NCBI GenBank assembly: GCA_964412555.1
Contig: CAYPPG010000004.1
Span: 137,691 to 201,690 of the forward strand
Length of the DNA stretch: 64,000 nt
Reading direction: 5' to 3'
Origin: CAYPPG01 sp964412555
Lineage (GTDB): Bacteria > Hinthialibacterota > Hinthialibacteria > Hinthialibacterales > Hinthialibacteraceae
The notes beneath the pieces are model-generated. The model saw only the letters and a list, made by a program, of their open reading frames with translations. It did not search any database and was not told where the DNA came from. This document shows, piece by piece, positions 1 through 9,660 of the stretch (positions are counted from its first letter, which is position 1; each line of letters begins with the position of its first letter). Made by a program: the position numbers and the translations under genes.

Positions 1-2708
1 GCATACACAAGAGAACGGGGAGTCAACACGAACACCCGAGGCGGCCCGTCATAGGGCTTACCCAACTGAGCATCCGAAGGCAATTCCCGCCCGATCATTT
101 CCGCCAGTTCCTCTCCTGGCTCTGTCAGCAGATGCGGAACCGTATGCTGCTCCCAATTCGTCACAGTCCCCATTTCACCGGTATTGCTGACAATCTGCAA
201 ATTGAGCTTACACACCAATCCAGTAGCTTCAACCAATCGTTTTCGGATAGGAAGAAGTATGTTTATGGCCTGTTCCCGTTTTTCCGCCGCATCCCCGATT
301 TTCTTTACCTCTTCCAAGGCCGTATTGTATTCCCCCCAAATACACTTCACCTTGGCGCAAGCATGCATCAGTTTGAAATTATCAAGCCAATAATCAAAAC
401 GTTCCCGGTTCCCTGATCCTTTCACATAATCTCGCAAGGCAGCCAGTTTGGAGATGAAATCATACCGCTCCCGTACTTCACTCCAAGGCGTATCATCGGG
501 ATTGATGCCTCCCGGACCGCCCACCCAATCGATCGGTCTCGGAAGGTTGCCGTCGAGTTCAGTAAAGATTTCAGCGATTTCCTTCGCGGCTTCCGTACCG
601 AATAACTGCCTCGCCCAATCCCGATAAAAATCGCCGGCAGGCAGATGGCGCGGCTTCGGTTTGGACGGCGGCCAATCGGCTTGATACCCCTGATAAGCCG
701 GTCCCCCGCAATTGATCCGCTTCGCATACGAATTGTTATGTACCGAGATCGCAGCAATACACGCAGGCGACTGCATCGGCGGAAATTCAATCGTCAACAT
801 GCCATCGGTCACCGGGATACTAGAAAAGGTATAATCGATCTTCTTCGATTCCCCGATATCGCTGTCCAAATTCAATTTCTCCAAATAATTCTTCCCCTGA
901 ATATTGACACTGAACATCTTCGGAGAATACCGTTCCGTCGGACTGATCTTTCTCTCCGGTTTGACAAATTTCAAGGTTACGATGTACCGTCCATTCGGCA
1001 CCGCCAAGCGATATCCATATACATGATCCCGCACCGTTTGGTAGAGCGGATTCACAATCGACTCATCTTCAATCCTCGCATACTGCCCGCCGCCGATTGG
1101 CCCTTCTTTGCTGGGATCGTCGATATCATCATATCCCCCTTCATACCATTCACTTTGATCCCACGCCGCCCAAGCAAGCGCGGAAACATTCGGTCCGAGG
1201 ATACGCGTCCGCCAGTGAATCCCCATCAAACCATTACAGCCATACAGTTTCGCATCGACCGCATCGGCGCGCATACGCCCCACCCACAACTGCGCCTGTA
1301 ACAGAGCGGGATCGTCCTCCATCCACGGAATCGCCCACAACGGCCGGTCTTCAATCTTCGCAAACGCCCGCTGCACCGGAGCAAATCCGACCAACCGGTT
1401 GATACAACTCATCGGCATCTCTTTTGGCAGCAACCGGTCAAACATGGCCCGGTCGTTTTGCGGCCCCAACACCCACCCGCAGGTCGCCAGCGTAAACGGC
1501 ACATCGACCCGCTCCGCCGCCTCCAAGGCAGCGAATAAATCCATCTTGGTCGCCGACAAATCTTTCCACTCCGAACCGCGCCAAATCCATCCTTCCGGAG
1601 TCCAAAACCAATAATAATCAATGGGATAAGTTCTCATGATGCGCTCGAACATGCCCTCATAGAGTTGAACCACATCCGAAGCGTCTTCCACCGTTTCCGC
1701 CATATGCGCCTGCACCCGCTCCGGAACAGTCAACGGCGTTTCCGTCCCCACACAAGTTTTGATTCCCAGCGACTGCGCAAACGTAAACACATCCTGCAGC
1801 AGTTCCCCCGTCCGGTTGAAAACGGCATTGCATTCTTCCAGCGTTTCCGGCCGTGGCAAAGAATCCCCCATCACCTCCGCCCCATACACATCATTTTCAT
1901 AAATCATCTCGCCCCCAAACGCATACTCCCCGGTCAATTTAGGCTCGTATCCCCAATTCCCCCGCTGAGTGTTTTGATAAGACGATGGATAGCTGAATTT
2001 CACAGTCCCATCCGGATTGATATCCTGTTTCAAACCGATCCAAACCGTCGGCTCCGCATTCGGATGCCCTTCCGGATAGGTATGCAGCCCAAAGAAATTC
2101 ATCCGCAGTTTGACCAATTGCGCAAAAATGGATTTATACTCCTCCTCATTCCACCAATCCGGCCCTTCCGGAAAATCATGAAACGGCTGAATCCCCCGAA
2201 GTTCAAACAACGGCTTCCCGGTTTCTTCGACGTCGAGCAAAGAAAACTCAATTTTCTCATCCGGTACCACATCCCCATGCAAATAAAAACGAACCCCAAG
2301 CCTCTCCACAAACCGATAGGCCCCATACAGCGTCCCAAGCTCGTCACCGCCTGCGATAATGAGTTGTATATGATCATTATTCCGGATTGTTTTTAAGATA
2401 AATTCCTGCGGCCCTAAAGGTGAAATCGATTCAAAATCTTGAAACCGTTCTTTTCGCCCGACCACAATGGCATCACCTTCATAGCGTTGCAATTGATCCA
2501 TTTCCCGAATCGGTACTAGTTGCTCGGTTCGCAAATAGAGGTAACGCCGGATTTCCTTTGCAGCCAATTTCTCCATCGACGACGCATCAACGGGTGTAAC
2601 AATGACAACCGATTCATGATCATCAATTACCGATGTCGACTCAGAAACGACTCCAAATATGCTCGCGAAAAATATAAAAGAAAAACACACTGTTTTGAAA
2701 ATTCTCAT
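1..2708 (-). CDS. Exported alpha-glucuronidase-like (GH67 N-domain) protein with malectin-like domain, partial at window edge
   Basis: This frame is open from an ATG at 2708 to base 1, so the 3' end lies outside the window; about 902 codons are visible. A hydrophobic signal peptide covers residues 1-22. Residues 30-150 resemble the N-terminal domain that precedes the barrel in GH67 alpha-glucuronidases, including GTLYGAYRFVERLGVRFY. A long central region with many Trp and Glu residues would hold the TIM barrel. Residues about 560-645 look like a malectin-type carbohydrate-binding beta-sandwich (NGRYIVTLKFVKPE, then SVNIQG). AGGGGA lies about 12 bases before the start. The likely role is binding and cleaving glucuronic-acid-containing polysaccharide outside the cytoplasm. 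Catalytic residues were not assigned and specificity is inferred from neighbours. Confidence 0.7.
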   Translation of the reverse strand, partial: MRIFKTVCFSFIFFASIFGVVSESTSVIDDHESVVIVTPVDASSMEKLAAKEIRRYLYLRTEQLVPIREMDQLQRYEGDAIVVGRKERFQDFESISPLGPQEFILKTIRNNDHIQLIIAGGDELGTLYGAYRFVERLGVRFYLHGDVVPDEKIEFSLLDVEETGKPLFELRGIQPFHDFPEGPDWWNEEEYKSIFAQLVKLRMNFFGLHTYPEGHPNAEPTVWIGLKQDINPDGTVKFSYPSSYQNTQRGNWGYEPKLTGEYAFGGEMIYENDVYGAEVMGDSLPRPETLEECNAVFNRTGELLQDVFTFAQSLGIKTCVGTETPLTVPERVQAHMAETVEDASDVVQLYEGMFERIMRTYPIDYYWFWTPEGWIWRGSEWKDLSATKMDLFAALEAAERVDVPFTLATCGWVLGPQNDRAMFDRLLPKEMPMSCINRLVGFAPVQRAFAKIEDRPLWAIPWMEDDPALLQAQLWVGRMRADAVDAKLYGCNGLMGIHWRTRILGPNVSALAWAAWDQSEWYEGGYDDIDDPSKEGPIGGGQYARIEDESIVNPLYQTVRDHVYGYRLAVPNGRYIVTLKFVKPERKISPTERYSPKMFSVNIQGKNYLEKLNLDSDIGESKKIDYTFSSIPVTDGMLTIEFPPMQSPACIAAISVHNNSYAKRINCGGPAYQGYQADWPPSKPKPRHLPAGDFYRDWARQLFGTEAAKEIAEIFTELDGNLPRPIDWVGGPGGINPDDTPWSEVRERYDFISKLAALRDYVKGSGNRERFDYWLDNFKLMHACAKVKCIWGEYNTALEEVKKIGDAAEKREQAINILLPIRKRLVEATGLVCKLNLQIVSNTGEMGTVTNWEQHTVPHLLTEPGEELAEMIGRELPSDAQLGKPYDGPPRVFVLTPRSLVY

Positions 2709-2780
2709 AATGCATTCAATCCCCTTTCATCTCATGGATACGATTGGAATTACCTTACAACGGTTCATCAGGAATGTAAA

Positions 2781-4904
2781 TTATTGTATTGTAAACCGCA
2801 CCCCATCCGGATCATTCGCAAACCGCAAAACCAAAGGCTCTTCCCCCTCAACCGCAAAATCTTCCGCCGAACACCGAATGGATAGATTCTCTCTTTCATC
2901 CGGTAAAAGCACACAAGCAATCCCCCGCGTCCCCGCCGGCCCTTTCAGCGTAAACGAATAGGAATTTCCCTTTCGTTCTTCATCCGACACCCGTGCCGCA
3001 GAAGCCAACACACACGGCGCTTCTCTCTTCCAACGTTTCAAAGATAACAAGAAAGCACGTTCACCCGGTTCGATTACTTTTTCCTCCAAAACCGGAAGCG
3101 CCGGATCGTACAAATCGATAACCGGACCTGGAATCCGACAGGGTTCCTGAGAAACACTTTCATCCAATACACTCACGATATCATACGGTCCGCGCTGCAC
3201 ATGCAATACATTCGTCTCTTTCCACTTGTTTTCCAATCCCAATTTTTGAAAGATAGATCGTGCTAAGAAACGCAATTCTTCTCCCCCGCCATCTTGTTCC
3301 GCAATTTCCTTTGGATTCTTCCTCAAAATTGTTACAAAGCCGTTATCAACCTTTTCTGTCCTACTCTCCGGTTTTGCTGGAAAACCAAGTTGTTGGAAGA
3401 GATGCTCGGATGGAGCATCATACTGATACTCGCCTTGGTTCCACCATTCCCGAATCGTTTGGTAGGGATCGTTGTCTCTCCCCACATACATCAATGCCCC
3501 TCCCTCTCGAACCCATTTCGCCAAAATGTCATGATATTCGGGTTTTAAAGGTTTCATATTCGCATAACTCATAACCAACACGCGAATATCTTTCAAGGTA
3601 TCGGCAAACGGCAGGTTCTCCATTTGCACAAGCCGAACGGGAATCCCATGTTTCAAAAATGGCAGCGCCATCCCATAAAAATTGGACATGCGCCGGTCTC
3701 CTTCTCCATGAGAAGGGAACCGCTGAAACATCATCGTGTCAGAGAGCAATACCCCGATCCCCTTCGTTCCCGACACGGAAACATCCTCTTGCTTCATATC
3801 GTTCAATGTATTGATCAAGGTCAAAATCTCCGTTGCGTAATCCGCCGGAATCTTCTGCCGTTCCGTCGCGCCCTCAACAAGATATTTGCCGAGAAAAATG
3901 CGGCTCGGCCATGGCATCACTTCATAATGATGAATCTCCGGATACATCAATTGCGCAGTAAATGTGGCTTCGTAATTCTTCTTATAATCTTCCCAGGTAT
4001 GATTGGGATTGTCTTCGATCGGATCGGTCAGGAAATACACCCGCCGACCGTTCGGCCGAGTCATGGATACCATCGAACCGTATTCAAGAAAGGCGTTTTC
4101 AAACGTTCGTTCCTTTTCCACCCCTTCATAGATGACGGGAGTCCGGGATGTTCCCGTCCATACCTGGGCAATATACCCGTCCATCCCCGGTAGATTGGCC
4201 AGGCTCGATTCCGAACTCACAATCCCCCACGCCGAATAATTGATGAGTGTATGAGTCGGCACATAACACCGCACACGGTTCCCCTGGTTCTCGCTGTATT
4301 CCTTCGCAAATTGAAAAATTTCCTTCAACGCGCGAAAATAGAGATGATATTTGAGTTTGGCAGACCGGTAGGTCGCTTCCGGCGATTTATGCTGCGCCTG
4401 CCACGGTTCTCCATAATACTTCTGCCATTCCCGCTTGAATCCCTCGCTGTACCCCCCGCGATTCCAAAATTCCGGCTCTTCGAGATGTACAGCCGTTACC
4501 CCTTCGTCGATAGCGGTTTTCACCAAACTTTTCAAATAGTCAATATAGGATGGAGTAGGAACCATATAAGGCACCCTTGCGCCATGCATGATCATCTCAC
4601 CGTTCCGCTGCACCTGCCCCTCATCCCAGTGCTTCTCCCCATCGAAACGGCCATCGAGATAATCCTGATAGCCACCCCACGCAACCCCCGTCATCAAATG
4701 GATGCCATATCCGCGTTCCCGCCAACTCAGCACCCGCTCTGCAAAGGAAGCGTTCACCCCATACACAATGGCGACATCGGAACGCAAATCCAATTCCGGC
4801 AGCCAGGCACGGGCGGTTTGAAAACAAGTGTTCTCGGGATTCTCGGCATATACAAGAGTGGAAAGTAATACAAACAGGAAGCAAAAATGAAATCGAATTC
4901 TCAT
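2781..4904 (-). CDS. Exported glycoside hydrolase-like protein (GH-A-type barrel plus glutaminase-like domain)
   Basis: The product is 707 residues from the ATG at 4904. An upstream in-frame ATG at 4991 would place 29 polar residues before the signal peptide, whereas 4904 begins directly with MRIRFHFCFLFVLLSTLVYA and has GAGG about 11 bases upstream. Residues 40-330 look like a TIM barrel, with GVTAVHLEEPEFWNRGGYSE resembling a GH-A acid/base region and a later Trp-rich strand. Residues about 390-510 (IGVLLSDTMMFQR, IRVLVMSYANMKPL) resemble the glutamine-amidotransferase-like domain of beta-galactosidases. A beta-rich C-terminus follows. It reads the same way as the GH67-like gene, 72 bases upstream of it, so co-transcription is likely. 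I do not recognise an exact family or substrate. Confidence 0.65.
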   Translation of the reverse strand: MRIRFHFCFLFVLLSTLVYAENPENTCFQTARAWLPELDLRSDVAIVYGVNASFAERVLSWRERGYGIHLMTGVAWGGYQDYLDGRFDGEKHWDEGQVQRNGEMIMHGARVPYMVPTPSYIDYLKSLVKTAIDEGVTAVHLEEPEFWNRGGYSEGFKREWQKYYGEPWQAQHKSPEATYRSAKLKYHLYFRALKEIFQFAKEYSENQGNRVRCYVPTHTLINYSAWGIVSSESSLANLPGMDGYIAQVWTGTSRTPVIYEGVEKERTFENAFLEYGSMVSMTRPNGRRVYFLTDPIEDNPNHTWEDYKKNYEATFTAQLMYPEIHHYEVMPWPSRIFLGKYLVEGATERQKIPADYATEILTLINTLNDMKQEDVSVSGTKGIGVLLSDTMMFQRFPSHGEGDRRMSNFYGMALPFLKHGIPVRLVQMENLPFADTLKDIRVLVMSYANMKPLKPEYHDILAKWVREGGALMYVGRDNDPYQTIREWWNQGEYQYDAPSEHLFQQLGFPAKPESRTEKVDNGFVTILRKNPKEIAEQDGGGEELRFLARSIFQKLGLENKWKETNVLHVQRGPYDIVSVLDESVSQEPCRIPGPVIDLYDPALPVLEEKVIEPGERAFLLSLKRWKREAPCVLASAARVSDEERKGNSYSFTLKGPAGTRGIACVLLPDERENLSIRCSAEDFAVEGEEPLVLRFANDPDGVRFTIQ

Positions 4905-5058
4905 CGTAAAACAAAACCTCGCTTTCTTGAATGAAAACAGTGAATAAAAAGGATTGCAAAATCCAATTATGTCCATATCACGGTGCGCCAATAAAACCTA
5001 GCATTTGAAAGTAAAAAAGAAAGTCTTTATCATAATCAAAAGAATATCGAAGGGAAAC

Positions 5059-6245
5059 ATGATGGAATCACAACCCCTCTCCCGCCGCCATTTCGGATGC
5101 CTCTCACTTGGTCTATCGGCACTAACGGTATTTTCCGAAGAAACAGGACAAAAGTCCAGTACCCCTCCCAATTTCATCTTTATCCTTGCCGATGATCTCG
5201 GCTGGGCTGAATTGGGTTGTTACGGCAATACCTTTAACGAAACACCGCATATAGATAAATTAGCCCGGAATGGCATACGTTTCACCAACGCCTATGCCGC
5301 TGCTCCGGTGTGCTCACCCTTTCGCGCCAGTCTGATGACCGGCCAATATCCAGCGCGAATTGGCATCACGGATTATCTCCGCCCAAATGATTCCAAACAT
5401 CTCCAGACAAGTCACTTCACTCTGGCAGAAGCATTCCAACAGGCCGGCTATCACACCGGCATCATCGGCAAATGGCATCTCACCGGTTACGCCAATCATG
5501 GAGCGAAGGAAATCCCCCCACAGGAACATGGATTCGATGAAGTCATGGTCTCGGAAAATCGTGGAATCGGCGGGGGCAGTTATTTCTATCCCTATCATTT
5601 TAATCGGGAAATCGAACAATGTCTTCCAGGCACTGAATTCCTTGTTGACCGTTGTAATATGGAAGCGGTGGAATTCATTGAGCGAAATCGTGATCAACCT
5701 TTCTTCCTTTTTCTGAGTTATTACGCCGTTCATACGCGTCTTGCAGGAAAAACCGATCTGGTTGAAAAATTTCAACAGAAAGAAGGAGCGGGAAAAGACC
5801 ATAAATCGAACCGCAATAATCCCCATCTAGCGGCTCAACTCGAAAGCATCGATCAAGGTATTGAACAGATTGTCCAAACCTTGAAGAAATTCAATCTTCA
5901 AGAGAACACAATACTGATCTTTATGTCCGATAATGGAGGCGAGGATAGAGTCACAAGCAACGCACCACTTCGTGCCGGAAAATCAACGTTGTACGAAGGA
6001 GGAATTCGCGTTCCTTGCATTCTCTCATTACCAAAACCATTCCCTAGAGGTAAATCATGCGATGTTCCTATTAGCAGCATCGATCTCTACCCTACGCTCT
6101 GTGAATTGGCTGGAATTGAAGTGATTCATAAACAAAAAATCTCATTAAAAAATATCCGGATAAAGTTCAGACACTCTTGAGCAATTTAAAAAAGTGGCAA
6201 AAAGAAGTACGCGCTGAAGGAATTCCGAAAACAAACGAATATTAA
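5059..6245 (+). pseudogene. Arylsulfatase-type sulfatase with internal deletion and frame change
   Basis: The start is one of two adjacent ATGs (5059/5062) after AAGGGA. The N-terminus has a Tat-like SRRHFG motif. The fold is clear: FILADDLGWAELGCYGN binds metal, CSPFR at about 5311-5325 fits the C-x-P-x-R formylglycine motif, then GKWHL, and MSDNGG near 5920. The frame stops at 6178-6180 soon after ELAGIE. In another frame the sequence KYPDKVQTLLSNLKKWQ runs to a TAA at 6243-6245; this is the usual sulfatase C-terminus. About 100 residues that normally separate these parts are missing, so this is a deletion rather than a simple frameshift. It lies divergent from the glycosidase genes and upstream of the esterase. 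An assembly error is an alternative. Confidence 0.75.
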
Positions 6246-6487
6246 TGGTCTCCGCCTGAAACTAATTCAATTCTTATGGGGTAAAGCATGCGTCTCGCTT
6301 GCCTATGCCAATAACTCATCATTAGATTTAAGGATCAATATAGAGTAATTTTATCAACTTTATCAAGTATTATTTTGAGTGTGTTTTGGAAAATGAAATC
6401 GAATTACACGAACTTCATCCCCTTAACTCCCATCATGAGATGATTTAGGATAAACACATCCACTAATCTAAAGTTGGGAGCGCTCAA

Positions 6488-8575
6488 ATGGTTCAATCAA
6501 AACGAATTGAAATCACTCGCCGTAATCTATTTCAATTAGGTGGTTGCAGCCTTGCAGGTTTCATGTTATCACAAATGTTTCCCATCGAAGAAACATTGGC
6601 CGCGGCGTCGTCGGATGGCGATTCATATGATCCGATGAATCGGTTTCCTCGAATGATGCAGGAATACTTTGTCAAAAAAGTCAGACAAGCGGAACGGGAA
6701 AACGTAAAGGTCAAACGTGATTTAAACTCAAAAGAAGAAGCGGAAGCGTATGTGCGTTGGGTGCAGGAAAAAATCCAACTCAGCTTCGGCCCGTTTCCGG
6801 AAAAAACTCCTCTGAATCCCCGTATCACCGGAGTAGTTGAACGAGATGCCTACAAAATTGAAAATATCATTTTCGAAAGCCGTCCCGGCTTTTTGGTAAC
6901 TGCTAATCTCTATATCCCAAAAGGAAGGAAATTTCCTCTTCCGGGAGTAGTCGGAACATGTGGACATTCGAGCAATGGAAAAGCGTCGGAATTTTACCAA
7001 TCGTTCTCTCAAGGCTTGGCACGGCAAGGCTACGTCGTCTTGATTTATGATCCGCTTGGACAGGGTGAACGGCTGCAGTATGTGGATGAAAATTTGAAAT
7101 CTCGGATTGGCGTCGGTGTGCGTGAGCATCTTCATGCGGGCAATCAACAATTTTTGGTGGATGAATTCATCGGTTCATGGCGCGCATGGGATGGGATTCG
7201 TGCGCTTGATTATTTGCAAACCCGCGATGAAGTCGATCCGAAACAAATCGGCGTAACCGGCAATTCCGGCGGCGGTACGATGACAACCTGGCTTTGTGGA
7301 GTAGAACAACGCTGGTCCATGGCTGCCCCCAGCTGCTTTGTCACCACATTTCGCCGAAACATGGAAAACGAATTGCCGGCCGATACGGAACAATGCCCGC
7401 CCAAAGCGTTGGCATTAGGTCTCGATCACGACGATTTCATCGCCGCCATGGCACCCAAACCGGTTATCCTTCTCGGCAAGGAACGGGATTATTTCGATGC
7501 GCGCGGCTTGGAAGAAGCCTATGCGCGGTTGAAAAGACTCTATCGGTTACTTGGGAAAGAAGAAAACATCGGTTTATTCATCGGCCCAACCTATCATGGC
7601 TATTCCCAAGAAAACCGGGAAGCCATGTACCGATGGTTCAATTCCGTAACAGAAGTTTCCGATGCCCAAAAAGAACCGGAAATTGTCGTGGAAAAAGATG
7701 AAACATTATGGTGCACCCCAAACGGACAGGTTTCCGAATTAAATTCGAAAACGGTATTCGATTTCACAAAAGATAAAGCAAAATCTTTAGCAAACCAACG
7801 TAAACCTTTATCGGGCAATGAGTTAAAGAAAGCGATTCTCAAGTTGTTGAAGATGCCAGAACGAAAAGGCGTTCCCGAATATAGAATCCTGCGTCCTCAT
7901 TCTTCACGCAATTATCCAAAACCACGCGTCATCAGCTATGCCGTTGAAACGGAACCAGGGATTCATGCTCTTGTCTATTTCTTATCCGATGATCGTTGGT
8001 ATTCACGCCCCCCAAAAGATTCAAGACGGGTTATTTTGTATGTCTCTCATCTATCCGGTGACGAGGAACTGAGGAACGAATCACTTATCAGGGAAACAAT
8101 CGAAGCCGAACCTGAATCCCTTCTTTTCACATGCGATGTCCGGGGAATCGGTGAATCGAAACCCAACACATGTGGTCAGGATTTCATGAATCCCTATGGT
8201 CCCGATTATTTTTATGCGATTCATTCGATTATGTTGGATTATCCTTATCTCGGACAAAAAACTCATGATGTTTTGCGGGTATTGGATTGGTTGAAATTCA
8301 ACGGGCATGACGAAGTCCACCTTCTTGCAAAAGGATGGGGGGCTATTCCGGCAACCTTCGCATCGTTACTTTCGGATCAGGTAGTACAAGTCACCCTCAA
8401 GAACGCATTGTCATCCTTCTCAGAAGTAGCACAAACAGAATATTACAACTGGCCGCTATCCTGCCTATTACCGGAAATCCTCAAACATTTCGATTTACCG
8501 GATTGTTATGCGGAGTTGAAAAAGAAACAATTACGTCAAATCGAACCATGGGGAGCCTCACCTTCATTGAGTTAA
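6488..8575 (+). CDS. Tat-exported alpha/beta-hydrolase (acetylxylan-esterase / dipeptidyl-peptidase-like), tandem domains
   Basis: The product is 695 residues, and GGGAG lies 7 bases before the ATG. The N-terminus has a twin-arginine signal (TRRNLFQLGG, then a hydrophobic stretch). Residues 130-370 form an alpha/beta-hydrolase domain like those of acetylxylan esterases: the nucleophile elbow is GNSGGG, an acidic residue lies in KERDYFDARG, and the catalytic His is probably in GPTYHGYS. Residues 440-690 look like a second, degenerate hydrolase domain in which the elbow reads AKGWGA without a Ser nucleophile, so it is probably structural. The likely role is deacylation of polysaccharide or carbohydrate esters in the periplasm, consistent with the glycosidase and sulfatase genes upstream. 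The exact substrate is not shown. Confidence 0.7.
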   Translation: MVQSKRIEITRRNLFQLGGCSLAGFMLSQMFPIEETLAAASSDGDSYDPMNRFPRMMQEYFVKKVRQAERENVKVKRDLNSKEEAEAYVRWVQEKIQLSFGPFPEKTPLNPRITGVVERDAYKIENIIFESRPGFLVTANLYIPKGRKFPLPGVVGTCGHSSNGKASEFYQSFSQGLARQGYVVLIYDPLGQGERLQYVDENLKSRIGVGVREHLHAGNQQFLVDEFIGSWRAWDGIRALDYLQTRDEVDPKQIGVTGNSGGGTMTTWLCGVEQRWSMAAPSCFVTTFRRNMENELPADTEQCPPKALALGLDHDDFIAAMAPKPVILLGKERDYFDARGLEEAYARLKRLYRLLGKEENIGLFIGPTYHGYSQENREAMYRWFNSVTEVSDAQKEPEIVVEKDETLWCTPNGQVSELNSKTVFDFTKDKAKSLANQRKPLSGNELKKAILKLLKMPERKGVPEYRILRPHSSRNYPKPRVISYAVETEPGIHALVYFLSDDRWYSRPPKDSRRVILYVSHLSGDEELRNESLIRETIEAEPESLLFTCDVRGIGESKPNTCGQDFMNPYGPDYFYAIHSIMLDYPYLGQKTHDVLRVLDWLKFNGHDEVHLLAKGWGAIPATFASLLSDQVVQVTLKNALSSFSEVAQTEYYNWPLSCLLPEILKHFDLPDCYAELKKKQLRQIEPWGASPSLS

Positions 8576-8906
8576 ATTGGTAGAAATCTTATCCGACAAG
8601 AAAACAAGAAAATCATTCGGTGGTATATTACCTTTTTATTGATACAAATCACTCCTAAACAATAAAATTATTTAGCAATCCTTCAACTTTTTTGCAAAGA
8701 GATATTGAAATGATACAATGAGCGGTGTATAGTATTATCAATGCTGCTGATAAATATGTGTTGAAATGTAACAACAACCAGAAATAGGAAGCCTTAGAAA
8801 GGCATGATATTTCAATCGATATGATCATTTCCCGTGTAAAACCAGAGGGTTTACCACAGGATTATGGGTTGAGTGGAAAAACAATTGACATGGGTTGGTG
8901 ATCAAG
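8576..8906. other. Non-coding stretch with a possible decayed reading frame
   Basis: No intact gene is visible. A plus-strand frame running into TGA at 8898-8900 reads like protein (ALERHDISIDMIISRVK, then LPQDYGLSGKTIDMGW), but an in-frame TAG interrupts it near 8786 and no start with a ribosome site precedes it. It may be the tail of a lost small gene. Confidence 0.3.
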
Positions 8907-9539
8907 ATGAAACAGCAAGAAAATGAAAAGAAACAGAGGAAACATCTCAATTGTGTCATTTGCGGTGCCGGATTCAACTCGGAATTTGATGAGATGACAA
9001 AATGTTACAAAGTATTTCACCCGGAAGAATGCGGAATTAGGCAGTACGAATGTGAAAACTTATTTTACAAATACCTGCTGCGTATTTATGATTTTCTTCA
9101 CCGGGCAGAATACAGTATCCCGATGACACTCGTTATTCGGAATGTGGATTGGGAAAACAATGTTGTAGGAAAAAAAGAAATGATTATGTGGTGTTTGTCA
9201 TCCGGCTATTTGGCTATCGACAGTTTAAAACGGCTAATCATTCCCCGCCCCATCAAGGAAGTGTGTCGTGAATTATTTGATCGCTACAAATTGTGTTATC
9301 CCGACTCTCAACAAGAAGCGATTGAGTATATCAAAGCCGCTTTACGTTGTTTAGCCAAAGAACTCAAACAAGTTTCTACTGAAGAAATTGTTGAAGCAAC
9401 TCAAAAACCGGAATTTCAACTCGATACAAATGAATCGAAAGAATCCTCTCCATTAAAAAGGTTCAATCCGGGTATGGCAACAGTGGAATTAACCGGCGTT
9501 CGATTTAGAGACAAGCGCGGCAATCGGCTGGCCGTGTAG
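8907..9539 (+). CDS. Cysteine-rich protein of unknown function
   Basis: The product is 210 residues from the ATG at 8907; a TTG at 8895 would add four residues, and neither has a clear ribosome site. The N-terminus is Lys/Gln-rich and is followed by CVICGAGF and later HPEECG, so a small zinc-ribbon-like knuckle is possible around residues 15-45. The middle is mostly helical (LFYKYLLRIYDFLH, EAIEYIKAALRCLAKELKQ) and the C-terminus is Ser/Lys-rich with several Arg. I do not recognise a family. It stands alone between the esterase and a DUF4351-type gene on the same strand. Confidence 0.5.
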   Translation: MKQQENEKKQRKHLNCVICGAGFNSEFDEMTKCYKVFHPEECGIRQYECENLFYKYLLRIYDFLHRAEYSIPMTLVIRNVDWENNVVGKKEMIMWCLSSGYLAIDSLKRLIIPRPIKEVCRELFDRYKLCYPDSQQEAIEYIKAALRCLAKELKQVSTEEIVEATQKPEFQLDTNESKESSPLKRFNPGMATVELTGVRFRDKRGNRLAV

Positions 9540-9660
9540 CATTTACAGATTCCCTCTAAATATCACTTTCTCCCCCTTGAAAGAGGCATAGAAATATCAG
9601 ACAGTAACCGCATTCATCGCGGATAGCATTCTTGCCGTGTTCAAAGTTTGAGATTGCAGC

